Shown in pieces: positions 51,471 to 59,562 of a stretch of 64,000 bases of DNA; within the stretch, counting starts at the first letter, position 1, and the number at the start of each line of letters is the position of its first letter. The notes beneath the pieces are model-generated. The model made no database searches. It was given only the letters and a program-made list of their open reading frames with translations, and had not been told where the DNA came from. Both the position numbers and the translations under genes were made by a program. The stretch is taken from contig CAYGRE010000007.1 of NCBI GenBank assembly GCA_964352215.1, positions 1 to 64,000 on the forward strand. The letters are read 5' to 3'. The stretch is from CAWUKT01 sp964352215. GTDB taxonomy: Bacteria; Bacteroidota; Bacteroidia; J057; JADKCL01.

Positions 51471-52780
51471 TATAATTTCTTCAACGCTTCATGGTCAATT
51501 TTATTACCGTACTCCGGCGCAAAACCACCTTTGCGGGTGTAATTTCCAAGTTTATAGGCAGGATCGGTAAGAATATCGTTGGCCGTGACCGTTTTCTTAA
51601 AATGCCCCTTGTCATGGCGGTATTTTTCAGGGATACTGCTGAGGTTGTCGTTGTAGTTTTGTTCCCAGGTCTTGGTCTTGTCTATTTTACTTGAGGTTAT
51701 ATGGGTTTGAACCAGGATTTGATAATCACGGTCATTTCTACCGCTGTTGTAGGCACCCGCCATGGTCTCCATCATTTCCACTTCTGTCACCGGAGATACT
51801 CCCAGCCCGGCCCACTTCTGCTTTCCACCTTCCATGCCCATATAGACAGCATTCTCACCCTGGAAAGCGCCTCCTGGATGCTTGAGTAGATACTTTGGAT
51901 GGTTCCAGAAATAGTGCCATTCTCCCTCCTTGACATTTCTCGCGCCCGCTTTTCCCGGGGTCTTGACAGCGGCAGAATTGGTGAGATTGCCTTCCAATGG
52001 GGTCGCAGATGAAACGGAACTGATGACCATCATCTTCTTCTTGGGAGGCCCGTACTTGCTCGAATAGAGTTCATCAAACTTCTTATCTCCCAGGCCCTTG
52101 CGCATAGTATTGATATAATCTACCACGATGGCAGTATTACACTCAGAGATGGTCAGGCCATTGTACCAACTTTGGATCGCCTCAGCTGCGCTCACCTTGG
52201 GCTTCAATTCCCACTGGAAAGTACCGGTCCTCGTGAAATATTTAGGATTCGCATACCCTTTCCAGTAATCCTCTTTCCAAAAATCTGCATAAGGTTTGTA
52301 ACTGGCATTCTTTACCGGATCCGTCTTGTACTTCTGGGCGTATCTCCGGTAGTTGTGAGCATAATGAACCCCTTTGTCATGGCTATGTCCCGAATTCAGA
52401 TCGTTGACCCCTTTGACAATACTTTCACCCAGTGCTTTCTCGGTCAGCGGGATTTCGCCAGTCAACTGAAGAGGCGGCGCGGAGGTAGAAACTGCTTGCT
52501 TCTGCACAACATTGGTGGATGTCCGGGCAGTACGCTGAGTCGGTGCAGAGGTCAGATCAATTTCCGATTCAGGGCCCATTTCCATAGTTGATTTCTCGCC
52601 GCTTTCTGCACCCACAATCGGTGGGCTATCTGATGAAATCAATTGAAATGGGGGAGGAGAGACTTGCGGAGATGACCGCATGCCATCAAAGGCAGATTCT
52701 CCAACCAGGTGACCGTCGGCTTGCTCAAGTTGGGCAACCTGATCTTGGTGGGTTGGGAGTGGGGTTTCATGTAAGGACAT
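51470..52780 (-). CDS. cargo-like protein with possible transglutaminase/papain-like domain
   Basis: 436 residues from ATG 52780. Residues 1-125 are disordered and contain PPPFQLISSDSPP and APPLQLTGEIPLTE, resembling the FxL leader of the SH3 hydrolase in this window. The rest forms a globular domain: SAAEAIQSWYNGLTISECNT, with Cys in SECNTA as a candidate nucleophile, and KHPGGAFQGENAVYMGME, with His and a GEN turn. This is reminiscent of protein-glutamine gamma-glutamyltransferase or papain-like enzymes, but I am not sure. No signal peptide. It may be a secreted or injected effector. Confidence 0.5.
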   Translation of the reverse strand: MSLHETPLPTHQDQVAQLEQADGHLVGESAFDGMRSSPQVSPPPFQLISSDSPPIVGAESGEKSTMEMGPESEIDLTSAPTQRTARTSTNVVQKQAVSTSAPPLQLTGEIPLTEKALGESIVKGVNDLNSGHSHDKGVHYAHNYRRYAQKYKTDPVKNASYKPYADFWKEDYWKGYANPKYFTRTGTFQWELKPKVSAAEAIQSWYNGLTISECNTAIVVDYINTMRKGLGDKKFDELYSSKYGPPKKKMMVISSVSSATPLEGNLTNSAAVKTPGKAGARNVKEGEWHYFWNHPKYLLKHPGGAFQGENAVYMGMEGGKQKWAGLGVSPVTEVEMMETMAGAYNSGRNDRDYQILVQTHITSSKIDKTKTWEQNYNDNLSSIPEKYRHDKGHFKKTVTANDILTDPAYKLGNYTRKGGFAPEYGNKIDHEALKKL

Positions 52781-52934
52781 AGTCGTGCTGGTGTTCGTTG
52801 AAAAATAAGGCTGGAGAAAAGTTATGATCGACCGATTTGTTGTTGGACCAGACGAATATAACCTATTTGTCATTGATTATCAATCCCTTTCCCTGAAAAA
52901 AAACATTCAGTCCCTTCTCCCCTGAAAAGACAAA

Positions 52935-52956
52935 GGAAGCCCCAAGCGGGACTCCC
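52935..52956 (-). terminator. bidirectional hairpin after the second MscS gene
   Basis: GGAAGCCCC-AAGC-GGGACTCCC pairs over nine positions with two G-T type pairs. T-rich sequence lies on both sides (TTTTCTTTC on the + strand, TTTGTCTTTT on the minus strand), so it ends the Dps/UspA-like/MscS transcript. The rest of 52781-53063 holds no recognised feature. Confidence 0.65.
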
Positions 52957-53063
52957 TTTTCTTTCACCCCATCAGGGGCTTACCAACCTAATTCAAACTA
53001 TTTAACCAAACCAAAAATAATATTTGACTGACCAATGGAATCAGGTGGCAATTCCAAATGAGA

Positions 53064-53969
53064 TCAGTTACTTAAGGCCTTTTCCGAGATCGAGTTGACC
53101 AATTGCTTCCGGTCATTTTCGCCAATGTCGAGGGTGCGAATTGGGAAAGGAATTGAAAGATTGTTCTTCGCGAATGCTTTTTTTACGGCTATGATAGCGC
53201 GACTCCTGGCCTCCAGAAAATCGGGGTGACTTTTTCTTTCCGGTAACCAAAACCGAAGTGAAAAGTTGATAGCACTATCCCCAAACGAAGTGTAAAAGAA
53301 TTGAACTCCTTTTTTCAGATCAAAGATTTTAGTGTCTTCAATTGCTTCAGTGGCTACAGATTTCCCCTTTTCCAAATCATCACCGTAGGAAATTGAACAA
53401 GCAAGGTCAATTCTTCTATTGCCAGAACTGCTATAGTTTTTAACCGAACTATTTACAATAGTTTTATTAGGCACAATTACGTTTTGACCTTGGAAAGTCT
53501 CGATAATAGTGAAGCGGAAACCTATTTCTTTTATCAAACCCTCTAAACCATTTACCTCAATGTGGTCGTTGATGCTGTAGTGGTCTTTAACAGATATAAT
53601 AATCCCCGCAAAAGTGTTGGTCAAAGCATCTTGAAAAGCGAGACCAGCAACCAAACCCAGTATACCAGCACCGGCTAGCATAGAGGTGACAGTTTCCTCC
53701 AAATCTAAAATGCTTAAGACGAGGATGAGTGAGAGAAAGACAAGTGCTCCCGACACCAAATTGGATAAGAGGCGAACGATGGACTTTTTGCTTGTGAATC
53801 TCCCCATCAGATTTCTAACCAATTTCTTCACATATTTAGATAAGAAGAACATTGCAGTAACTACAACAATCGCCACTAAAATGTTGGGGAGGTGCAGAAC
53901 AAATGCATCGAACCAACCAGACAGCTTGGAGAATAGAAGGTCGAATGATGAGGATAATTTTTCGGGCAT
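53064..53969 (-). CDS. MscS-family mechanosensitive channel
   Basis: 301 residues. Membrane segments WFDAFVLHLPNILVAIVVVT and ALVFLSLILVLSILDLEETV, then the pore region GAGILGLVAGLAFQDALTNT and the beta domain (HYSINDHIEVNGLEGLIKEI, RIDLACSISYGDDLEKGKSV). It is only distantly similar to the other MscS gene at 36898-37755. Last gene of a minus-strand stress operon with Dps and a UspA-like gene (gaps 20 and 42 nt). Confidence 0.9.
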   Translation of the reverse strand: MPEKLSSSFDLLFSKLSGWFDAFVLHLPNILVAIVVVTAMFFLSKYVKKLVRNLMGRFTSKKSIVRLLSNLVSGALVFLSLILVLSILDLEETVTSMLAGAGILGLVAGLAFQDALTNTFAGIIISVKDHYSINDHIEVNGLEGLIKEIGFRFTIIETFQGQNVIVPNKTIVNSSVKNYSSSGNRRIDLACSISYGDDLEKGKSVATEAIEDTKIFDLKKGVQFFYTSFGDSAINFSLRFWLPERKSHPDFLEARSRAIIAVKKAFAKNNLSIPFPIRTLDIGENDRKQLVNSISEKALSN

Positions 53970-54011
53970 ACGGGATTTAGGTTAAAAAAAGTAAAAAGGA
54001 ACGAATATAGG

Positions 54012-54860
54012 TTAGGCAATCAATACCGGATTCTGGGTTTCCTCAAGAATTACACGGGTATTTCTGGCATCAAACTCTTTGGTGATTATCTGTCGATCTT
54101 CGTGGTCAAGTACCATAATATCTTTGATGCCAGAGTGGAACACTTTTACCTGAAAATGAAAACGGTGGTAGTCGATCCGGGAAAAGGAGAGATTGGAGTT
54201 TCCAGTAAGGTTTTTCAGCATGAGCTCCTTCTTACCGGCTTGAGAGAGGCTACTCACGGTAACATTCTCCATCACTTCGTAGATTTTCAGGCTGGCATGC
54301 AGCTGACTTGCGATACCATTCATTTCAGAAACCTTATCATTATCCATTTTTCCTTCCGAAAAGTAGAAATGAACAACTTCCGGCGGGAACAAATTGATGC
54401 GGTCGTTCAGAATAAGCAACGGGTAAGTGATGTCCTGGCTATTTCCCACCGCAAGGTTGTAAATAACCTTGTCAAGTGCAGAGCCCTCCTTAGAATTGGA
54501 CCAGACTGTCCAAAGGGGTTTTTCTTCCTGCACAACTTCAAGGAATTCACGTTCGGCAAATCCTTCCCGAATAATTGCCGTGCAATCATCCAGAAGAGGG
54601 TACTTGATCATCAAGTCGCCGCAAATAAAGTCGAGCTTTTCCCGAGCCGCAGTGGAAGAGGTCATGGCAGATGGTTTTACGGCTACAATCGCTCCGCCCT
54701 CCCGAACTGGTACCCCAGGGTGAAATACTTTTTCGGCGATATAGACAATCCTGAGCGGTACGTGGTACAGGATAGCCAGCTTTACAGCTGTGACCAGTTC
54801 AGGACTCAGCTGTAAGGGAGGCTCGATCGTAAAGAGGACGGGTTGCGTTTGTGTAGCCAT
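54012..54860 (-). CDS. UspA-like protein, uncertain
   Basis: 282 residues, probably two alpha/beta halves. The beginning (PVLFTIEPPLQLSPELVTAV, KLAILYHVPLRIVYIAE) and the strand-helix pattern suggest universal stress protein domains, but the ATP-binding G-x-x-G motif is not evident. It sits between Dps and MscS genes, which supports a stress role. Could also be an unrelated alpha/beta protein. Confidence 0.4.
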   Translation of the reverse strand: MATQTQPVLFTIEPPLQLSPELVTAVKLAILYHVPLRIVYIAEKVFHPGVPVREGGAIVAVKPSAMTSSTAAREKLDFICGDLMIKYPLLDDCTAIIREGFAEREFLEVVQEEKPLWTVWSNSKEGSALDKVIYNLAVGNSQDITYPLLILNDRINLFPPEVVHFYFSEGKMDNDKVSEMNGIASQLHASLKIYEVMENVTVSSLSQAGKKELMLKNLTGNSNLSFSRIDYHRFHFQVKVFHSGIKDIMVLDHEDRQIITKEFDARNTRVILEETQNPVLIA

Positions 54861-54880
54861 GACGGAGGGTTTAGGGGTGA

Positions 54881-55477
54881 TTACTTAGTCCAGGTTCTAA
54901 GCATCCAGTGACTCTTCTCGAGATCGTAGGCCATCCCCATCAAGAGATGGATCGAAGCGAGGTCGCCATTTTCAGCGGCCGGGCTGTGGGCAGCGACAAT
55001 GCTGCTCAGCAGGATTTCGATGTCGTGAGAAATCTCTCGTGCCATCTCCTTACTGCCCATTTTTCCATCGACTTCGTCAATCAATGAATCTTTAAGGTAG
55101 CCCTTCATAGTGCTGGTTGGCTGGAAACCGATGGTGCGAATTCGCTCGGCAATTTTGTCAATATTAACTTTGGACTGGTTGTACAGATCCTCAAATTGGT
55201 TGTGCAATTCGTAGAAGTCATCTCCCTCGATATTCCAATGGAAATTCCTCAGCTTCTGGTAATGGACATGATAGCCGGCAAGCAGGATGTTCATTTGCTT
55301 GACCAACTCTTTTGATTCTTTGTGGCCAAATCCCAAACGGACAAAACCTCTTTTCGGCTTATTTTTCATTTCGGGAGTTCTGGTTTCGCCGTTGGCGGTA
55401 TTGGTTGGCATGCGATTGCTTTCGTTTGTATTGTTGTTTGTTTCTACTGGTCTTTCTTTTATTGCTGTAATACTCAT
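54881..55477 (-). CDS. dps: Dps-like ferritin-family DNA-protection protein
   Basis: 198 residues. The first about 50 residues are a polar extension rich in Asn and Thr (NNNTNESNRMPTNTANGETR), then a basic segment, then the four-helix ferritin-like domain: LLAGYHVHYQKLRNFHWNIE, DDFYELHNQFEDLYNQSKVN, and ISHDIEILLSSIVAAHSPAA with family-typical ferroxidase His and acidic residues. Binds iron and DNA in stationary or oxidative stress. First gene of the operon with a UspA-like and an MscS gene. Confidence 0.88.
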   Translation of the reverse strand: MSITAIKERPVETNNNTNESNRMPTNTANGETRTPEMKNKPKRGFVRLGFGHKESKELVKQMNILLAGYHVHYQKLRNFHWNIEGDDFYELHNQFEDLYNQSKVNIDKIAERIRTIGFQPTSTMKGYLKDSLIDEVDGKMGSKEMAREISHDIEILLSSIVAAHSPAAENGDLASIHLLMGMAYDLEKSHWMLRTWTK

Positions 55478-55677
55478 TTAAAAATTTGTGGTTTATATTA
55501 TTTGTGCACTCAAAGTGAATGCCTCTTTTACACCCTCTTATATTGAAAATATCCTGCCAAGTATGCGCACCGGCCCGGAAAGTGGCGTTTCTGGGCATTT
55601 TAGCCTATATTTATCTCAACAGGGACATTTTTATTGACAAGAAGAGGTACCCACCGGAGGGGATATTTGCCACTTTT

Positions 55678-55693
55678 GGGGACAAAATTCCCC
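55678..55693 (+). promoter_or_regulatory. hairpin abutting the receiver gene start
   Basis: GGGGA-CAAAAT-TCCCC ends exactly at the base before the ATG at 55694. In the mRNA it would hide the translation start and could modulate initiation (inference). Confidence 0.4.
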
Positions 55694-56071
55694 ATGATCC
55701 GCATGGAAGCCCAAAGTTCAAAACATATCCTGATCGTAGACGACGAACCTGAATTGGGTTTGCTGCTCTCCCTTCAGCTTACATCCATGGGCCATATTGT
55801 GCAAGTGGCCCGGTCCCTGCATGAAGCCGAACAGGTCTTGACGGCCTTTGCACCCGACCTCCTCCTTTTGGATTTGAACTTGCCGGATGGGCAGGGGTAT
55901 GCGTTGGTACCGGGGGCGAGGGACAGATATCCGGACCTCAGAATTGCAGTGATCAGTGCTTATGGGAACAGCTACGATCCTGCCCTGGCCAAAGAACTCG
56001 ATATCTCAGAGTTTTTTCCAAAGCCTTTTACAGATGACAGCTTAATTGAGTGGGTGGACAACTTAAGTTAG
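55694..56071 (+). CDS. single-domain response regulator
   Basis: About 125 residues, one receiver domain: HILIVDDEPELGLLLSLQLT, DLLLLDLNLPDGQGYAL (phospho-acceptor Asp in LLDLNLPDG), IAVISAYGN and EFFPKPFTDD (Lys). No output domain. ATG 55694 or 55703 starts; upstream codons extend the frame to 55634 but have no support. Part of the signalling block with the NtrC-type gene, PAS kinase and hybrid system, and possibly an intermediate in a phosphorelay. Confidence 0.85.
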   Translation: MIRMEAQSSKHILIVDDEPELGLLLSLQLTSMGHIVQVARSLHEAEQVLTAFAPDLLLLDLNLPDGQGYALVPGARDRYPDLRIAVISAYGNSYDPALAKELDISEFFPKPFTDDSLIEWVDNLS

Positions 56072-56082
56072 ACCAGCTGTGT

Positions 56083-56172
56083 TATACCCTTGTATAATAA
56101 AAGGTACCCATTGAGTGAAAGGTACCTGTACAATAGAAGGTACCTGTACAATAGAAGCTACCAGAAAATAGA
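56083..56172 (+). repeat. 18-nt stop-containing array between receiver and NtrC genes
   Basis: Five in-frame units ending in stop codons: ...GTA TAA TAA, AAG GTA CCC ATT GAG TGA, then twice AAG GTA CCT GTA CAA TAG, then degenerate AAG CTA CCA GAA AAT AG. The unit is divisible by three and does not echo the receiver gene. Each unit contains GGTACC, so it could also be a set of regulator sites upstream of the NtrC-type gene. Confidence 0.8.
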
Positions 56173-56177
56173 ATCGC

Positions 56178-57575
56178 ATGGGAGAAAGATTGCTGATGAT
56201 CGATGATGACGTTGATACATGTTTTTTGTTGAGTAACTACTTCACTGAGCTTGGATTCGAATCTGAATATTCCTTTTTGGGAGAGGGTGGGTTGAAGTTG
56301 ATCAAAGAAAAGGAATTTGACATCCTGCTGTGCGATTACAGATTGCCTGACAAAGATGGGTTTGAGATGCTGAAAGAGATTCGGAAAATCAAACCTGAGC
56401 TTCCGGTGATCATCATTACGGGTTATTCTGATGTCAAAACCGCGGTCAACGTGATCAAGTATGGTGCTTACGACTATGTAACCAAACCGATCTATCCTGA
56501 AGAGATTTCGGTGAAGGTTCGGGAGGCGATTGACAACAAGGGGAAGCCCAGGAATCAAAGTGCCCAGCAAGAAAGGACACACCAGGAAGGGAATGCGAAA
56601 TCCAATCGGTCGGCTACAAAATCGGGTACACCGGGCAAAGAGTATGTCACCGGCGTCAGCCAGGTGGCTACCAAGCTGCATAAAATGATTAGCGTGGTCG
56701 GTCCTACGGACATGACCGTTATTGTCCAGGGGGAAACCGGGTCAGGTAAGGAGATCGCTGCCAAATCAATCCACCGGGCAAGTAAAAGGAGCAAGCAACC
56801 CTTTCTGGCCCTGGATTGTGGTGCCCTCCCCGACGACCTCGCAGCCAGCGAACTTTTCGGACACAAGAAAGGGAGCTTTACCGGCGCCTTGCAGGACAAA
56901 GATGGCTTCTTTTTACAGGCCGACGGAGGAACCCTTTTCCTGGATGAGATCGGAAACCTCTCCTATGAGATACAGGTACAATTGCTCAGGGTTATCCAGG
57001 AACGTCAGGTCCGCAGGATGGGGGAGACGGCCAGTAAATCCGTAGATGTCAGGCTGATCGTAGCTACCAATGACGATCTCAAAACTGCTATTGAGGCAGG
57101 CGACTTTCGGGAAGACCTCTACCACCGGCTCAACGAGTTTTCCATCCAGCTGCCTCCTTTGAGAGACCAGGAAGAAGACATAGATCTGTTTGCCGAATTT
57201 TTCCTGGACAAAAGCAACCGGGAACTGAGCAAAGAAGTCTCAGGTATCAGCAAAGAGGTGAAGAAGATATTTCACACTTACAATTGGCCGGGAAACTTGC
57301 GGGAAATGCAGAATGTGGTCAAGCGAGCCGTGCTATTGTGCAACGAAGACAAATTGAGCCCCGCCCATCTCCCCGCGGAGATCGTTCACGCGCCTCAGGA
57401 GGCCAGTGATATCTTCAAGGTCCGGGATTTGAAATCCGCCGCCGAAAAGGCTGAGTACGAGATGATCCTGAAGGTCTTAAAAGAGACCAAATACAACAAG
57501 GGAGAAGCTGCAAAAGCCCTGGGAGTGGACCGCAAGACCCTTTACAATAAAATGAAGCAGTTCAATATATCTTAA
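56178..57575 (+). CDS. NtrC-family sigma-54 response regulator
   Basis: 465 residues. Receiver domain about 1-120 (LLMIDDDVDTCFLLSNYFTE, ILLCDYRLPDKDGFEML, IIITGYSD, KPIYPEE), then an AAA+ sigma-54 activation domain about 155-385 with Walker A GETGSGKEIAAKSIH, the sigma-54 contact loop KKGSFTGALQDKDG, Walker B LFLDEIGNL, and RVIQERQVRRMGE. A Fis-type HTH lies at about 425-465 (GEAAKALGVDRKTLYNKMKQ). It activates sigma-54 promoters on phosphorylation, probably by the PAS kinase encoded 86 nt downstream. Confidence 0.93.
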   Translation: MGERLLMIDDDVDTCFLLSNYFTELGFESEYSFLGEGGLKLIKEKEFDILLCDYRLPDKDGFEMLKEIRKIKPELPVIIITGYSDVKTAVNVIKYGAYDYVTKPIYPEEISVKVREAIDNKGKPRNQSAQQERTHQEGNAKSNRSATKSGTPGKEYVTGVSQVATKLHKMISVVGPTDMTVIVQGETGSGKEIAAKSIHRASKRSKQPFLALDCGALPDDLAASELFGHKKGSFTGALQDKDGFFLQADGGTLFLDEIGNLSYEIQVQLLRVIQERQVRRMGETASKSVDVRLIVATNDDLKTAIEAGDFREDLYHRLNEFSIQLPPLRDQEEDIDLFAEFFLDKSNRELSKEVSGISKEVKKIFHTYNWPGNLREMQNVVKRAVLLCNEDKLSPAHLPAEIVHAPQEASDIFKVRDLKSAAEKAEYEMILKVLKETKYNKGEAAKALGVDRKTLYNKMKQFNIS

Positions 57576-57598
57576 TGAAGCACTTCAACAGATACTAA
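57552..57598 (+). repeat. frame-shifted 3' echo of the NtrC gene, 23-nt unit
   Basis: The gene ends ATG AAG CAG TTC AAT ATA TCT TAA (MKQFNIS-stop). A second copy starts at the A of that TAA: ATG AAG CAC TTC AAC AGA TAC TAA (MKHFNRY-stop), in the -1 frame. 18 of 23 bases are identical. Confidence 0.8.
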
Positions 57599-57661
57599 GC
57601 GTCCATCCATCATCTCAGTTCACTTATTTATACTTGTATACGCGAACAAATAATCACACCA

Positions 57662-59425
57662 GTGACCAGTTTTAAACTCCCCAGGGGCACCTGGATTTTA
57701 TTTTCTATCCTATTGCTGGCCTTATTGGGTGCAGCTGGATTCGCAATCTCATTGTACGGGACGGCCAGTGCAGGCTGGGGTGTCAGCAAAGAACTGCAAC
57801 AACTCTTTTTTGCGATCCTGATCTTGCTGGGACTGGTTATATTGTTCCTGATCATTGCCATCTGGAGAATTTCACGGCACTTCCTGAGAAATCAGAAAAA
57901 CAAGCGCCTGGCCCTGCTCAACCAAAGCCAGTTCGAGGCACTTTTCAACCAAAGCTCGGATGCGACCTGGATATTGAACCGCTCGGGTGAGATCATGGAG
58001 GTAAATAAAATCGCCATTGATCTGTTCAAGGTCACCCAAAAAGAGGTAGAGGGAGTTCACATTACGGACCCCTCGTTATGGCCAATGGAAATGACCGAGA
58101 TGATTCCTTCCGCAGTCCGAAAGGGATTGACATCCGGCCGAGCCGTTTTTGAAGTTTCGGTGGATGTCCTGGGAAATGGCCTGACCCGGCTGGAGGGACA
58201 AATCCTGAAGGTAGAATCCGATTTGGGTGATACATTCCTGGTTTTTTCGCTGAGAGACATCACGGTTCCTTACCTGAAGAGTGAAGATGCAGGTTTAATC
58301 GGAGCATTGAATTCATTCTTCGAACGGGGAGAAGACCTGGCCTCCATCGTCGAAGGAGTTTTTGCCAAACTCCGGGACCATTTTGGCTTTTCCCAGGAAA
58401 CCTATTGGCAGTTGTCACCCGATCGTGAAAAGCTTCTTCCCAGCCAGGTCAGAGCGCTCGTCGATGACTCGGTGAGTATACAACCAGGCGCGGAGGGCAT
58501 TTCACTGAATGCAGGCATTGCCACCGACTTGGCGGCAAAGGTTTTCAAAACCCGTTTGTCCAAATACATAGCCCATGATTCCACTTCCCAGTACGATATC
58601 GCTTTTCCCTATGTGCTGGACAAGAAGGTGGTAGGAGTGCTCGAATTCGAGTGTGGTACCGGAACCCGTAAGCCAGAGATGATGCTGGAACCCCTGCGTT
58701 TGTGCATCGTCCAACTGGCTTTTCAGATCGAGAAATTCAAAGTCGAGGAAGAGGTACGCCTGTCTGAGAGCCTGAGCATGACGGGGCGGTTGGCGCGGGC
58801 CATTGCCCATGAGGTGCGCAATCCACTCACCAATATATTGCTCTCAGCCCGGCAGCTAGAGAAGTCCCTCGAAGAAGACAAGACCGGCCTGATGATGCTG
58901 GACATTATCAAGCGGAACAGTGAGCGCATCAACAACCTGATTACTGACTTACTGGAATCTTCCAAACCTTCGGTGCTGGAAATCGAGCCCACCAGTATCT
59001 TTACCCTGATCGCAGAAACCCAGCTCCTCTTCCAGGACAGGATTGTGCTCCGAAAGATTGAGCTGGAACTCGATCTCCCAAGCGAGGATCTTCAGGTCAA
59101 TCTGGACAGCAATAAGATGAAGACCGCCATTCTCAACATCGTCACCAACGCCATTGAAGCCATGGCCCAGACAGAATCTCCTCACTTGACGATCGGGGTG
59201 ACGGAAACCCCGGATCATGTAACCCTTCGCATCCAAGACAATGGCATCGGAATGTCCCCAAAAGCTGTTTCCCGTCTGTTTGATCCCTTTTTCACCGGGA
59301 AAAAGAGCGGTATGGGGCTGGGTATGACCACCACAAAAAACATTCTGGACAGCCACAAAGCCAAAGTCAGGGTAGAAAGTACGCTGGGGGAGGGGACTAC
59401 TTTTTTTATAGACTTGCCAAAGTAA
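57662..59425 (+). CDS. PAS-domain membrane histidine kinase
   Basis: 587 residues from GTG 57662. Two membrane helices near the N-terminus (WILFSILLLALLGAAGFAIS, LQQLFFAILILLGLVILFLI), then a PAS domain (about 85-190, FEALFNQSSDATWILNRSGE), a GAF-like region (about 215-345), a HisKA domain with RLARAIAHEVRNPLTNILLS, and a HATPase domain (SNKMKTAILNIVTNAIEAMA, IQDNGIGMSPKAV, FFTGKKSGMGLGMTTTKNIL). Likely cognate kinase of the upstream NtrC-type regulator, comparable to the NtrB/NtrC or AtoS/AtoC arrangement. Confidence 0.92.
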   Translation: MTSFKLPRGTWILFSILLLALLGAAGFAISLYGTASAGWGVSKELQQLFFAILILLGLVILFLIIAIWRISRHFLRNQKNKRLALLNQSQFEALFNQSSDATWILNRSGEIMEVNKIAIDLFKVTQKEVEGVHITDPSLWPMEMTEMIPSAVRKGLTSGRAVFEVSVDVLGNGLTRLEGQILKVESDLGDTFLVFSLRDITVPYLKSEDAGLIGALNSFFERGEDLASIVEGVFAKLRDHFGFSQETYWQLSPDREKLLPSQVRALVDDSVSIQPGAEGISLNAGIATDLAAKVFKTRLSKYIAHDSTSQYDIAFPYVLDKKVVGVLEFECGTGTRKPEMMLEPLRLCIVQLAFQIEKFKVEEEVRLSESLSMTGRLARAIAHEVRNPLTNILLSARQLEKSLEEDKTGLMMLDIIKRNSERINNLITDLLESSKPSVLEIEPTSIFTLIAETQLLFQDRIVLRKIELELDLPSEDLQVNLDSNKMKTAILNIVTNAIEAMAQTESPHLTIGVTETPDHVTLRIQDNGIGMSPKAVSRLFDPFFTGKKSGMGLGMTTTKNILDSHKAKVRVESTLGEGTTFFIDLPK

Positions 59426-59499
59426 TGGGTTCCTGAATACTAGACACTTACGGCAATCAGTTGGTTTTAGGTCGAATCCAAGCTCCTACAAATGGTGAT

Positions 59500-59518
59500 T
59501 TGTCCCATATCTGGACAA
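59500..59518. promoter_or_regulatory. inverted repeat upstream of the hybrid two-component gene
   Basis: TTGTCC-N7-GGACAA, perfect 6-bp arms, 45-63 nt before the GTG start at 59563. GGACAA also occurs in the direct repeats downstream of the gene (63793-63808), consistent with autoregulation. Confidence 0.45.
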
Positions 59519-59562
59519 CTATATAACTAAAAAGCAATATCTTTAAGCTTTGACCAACGAAC

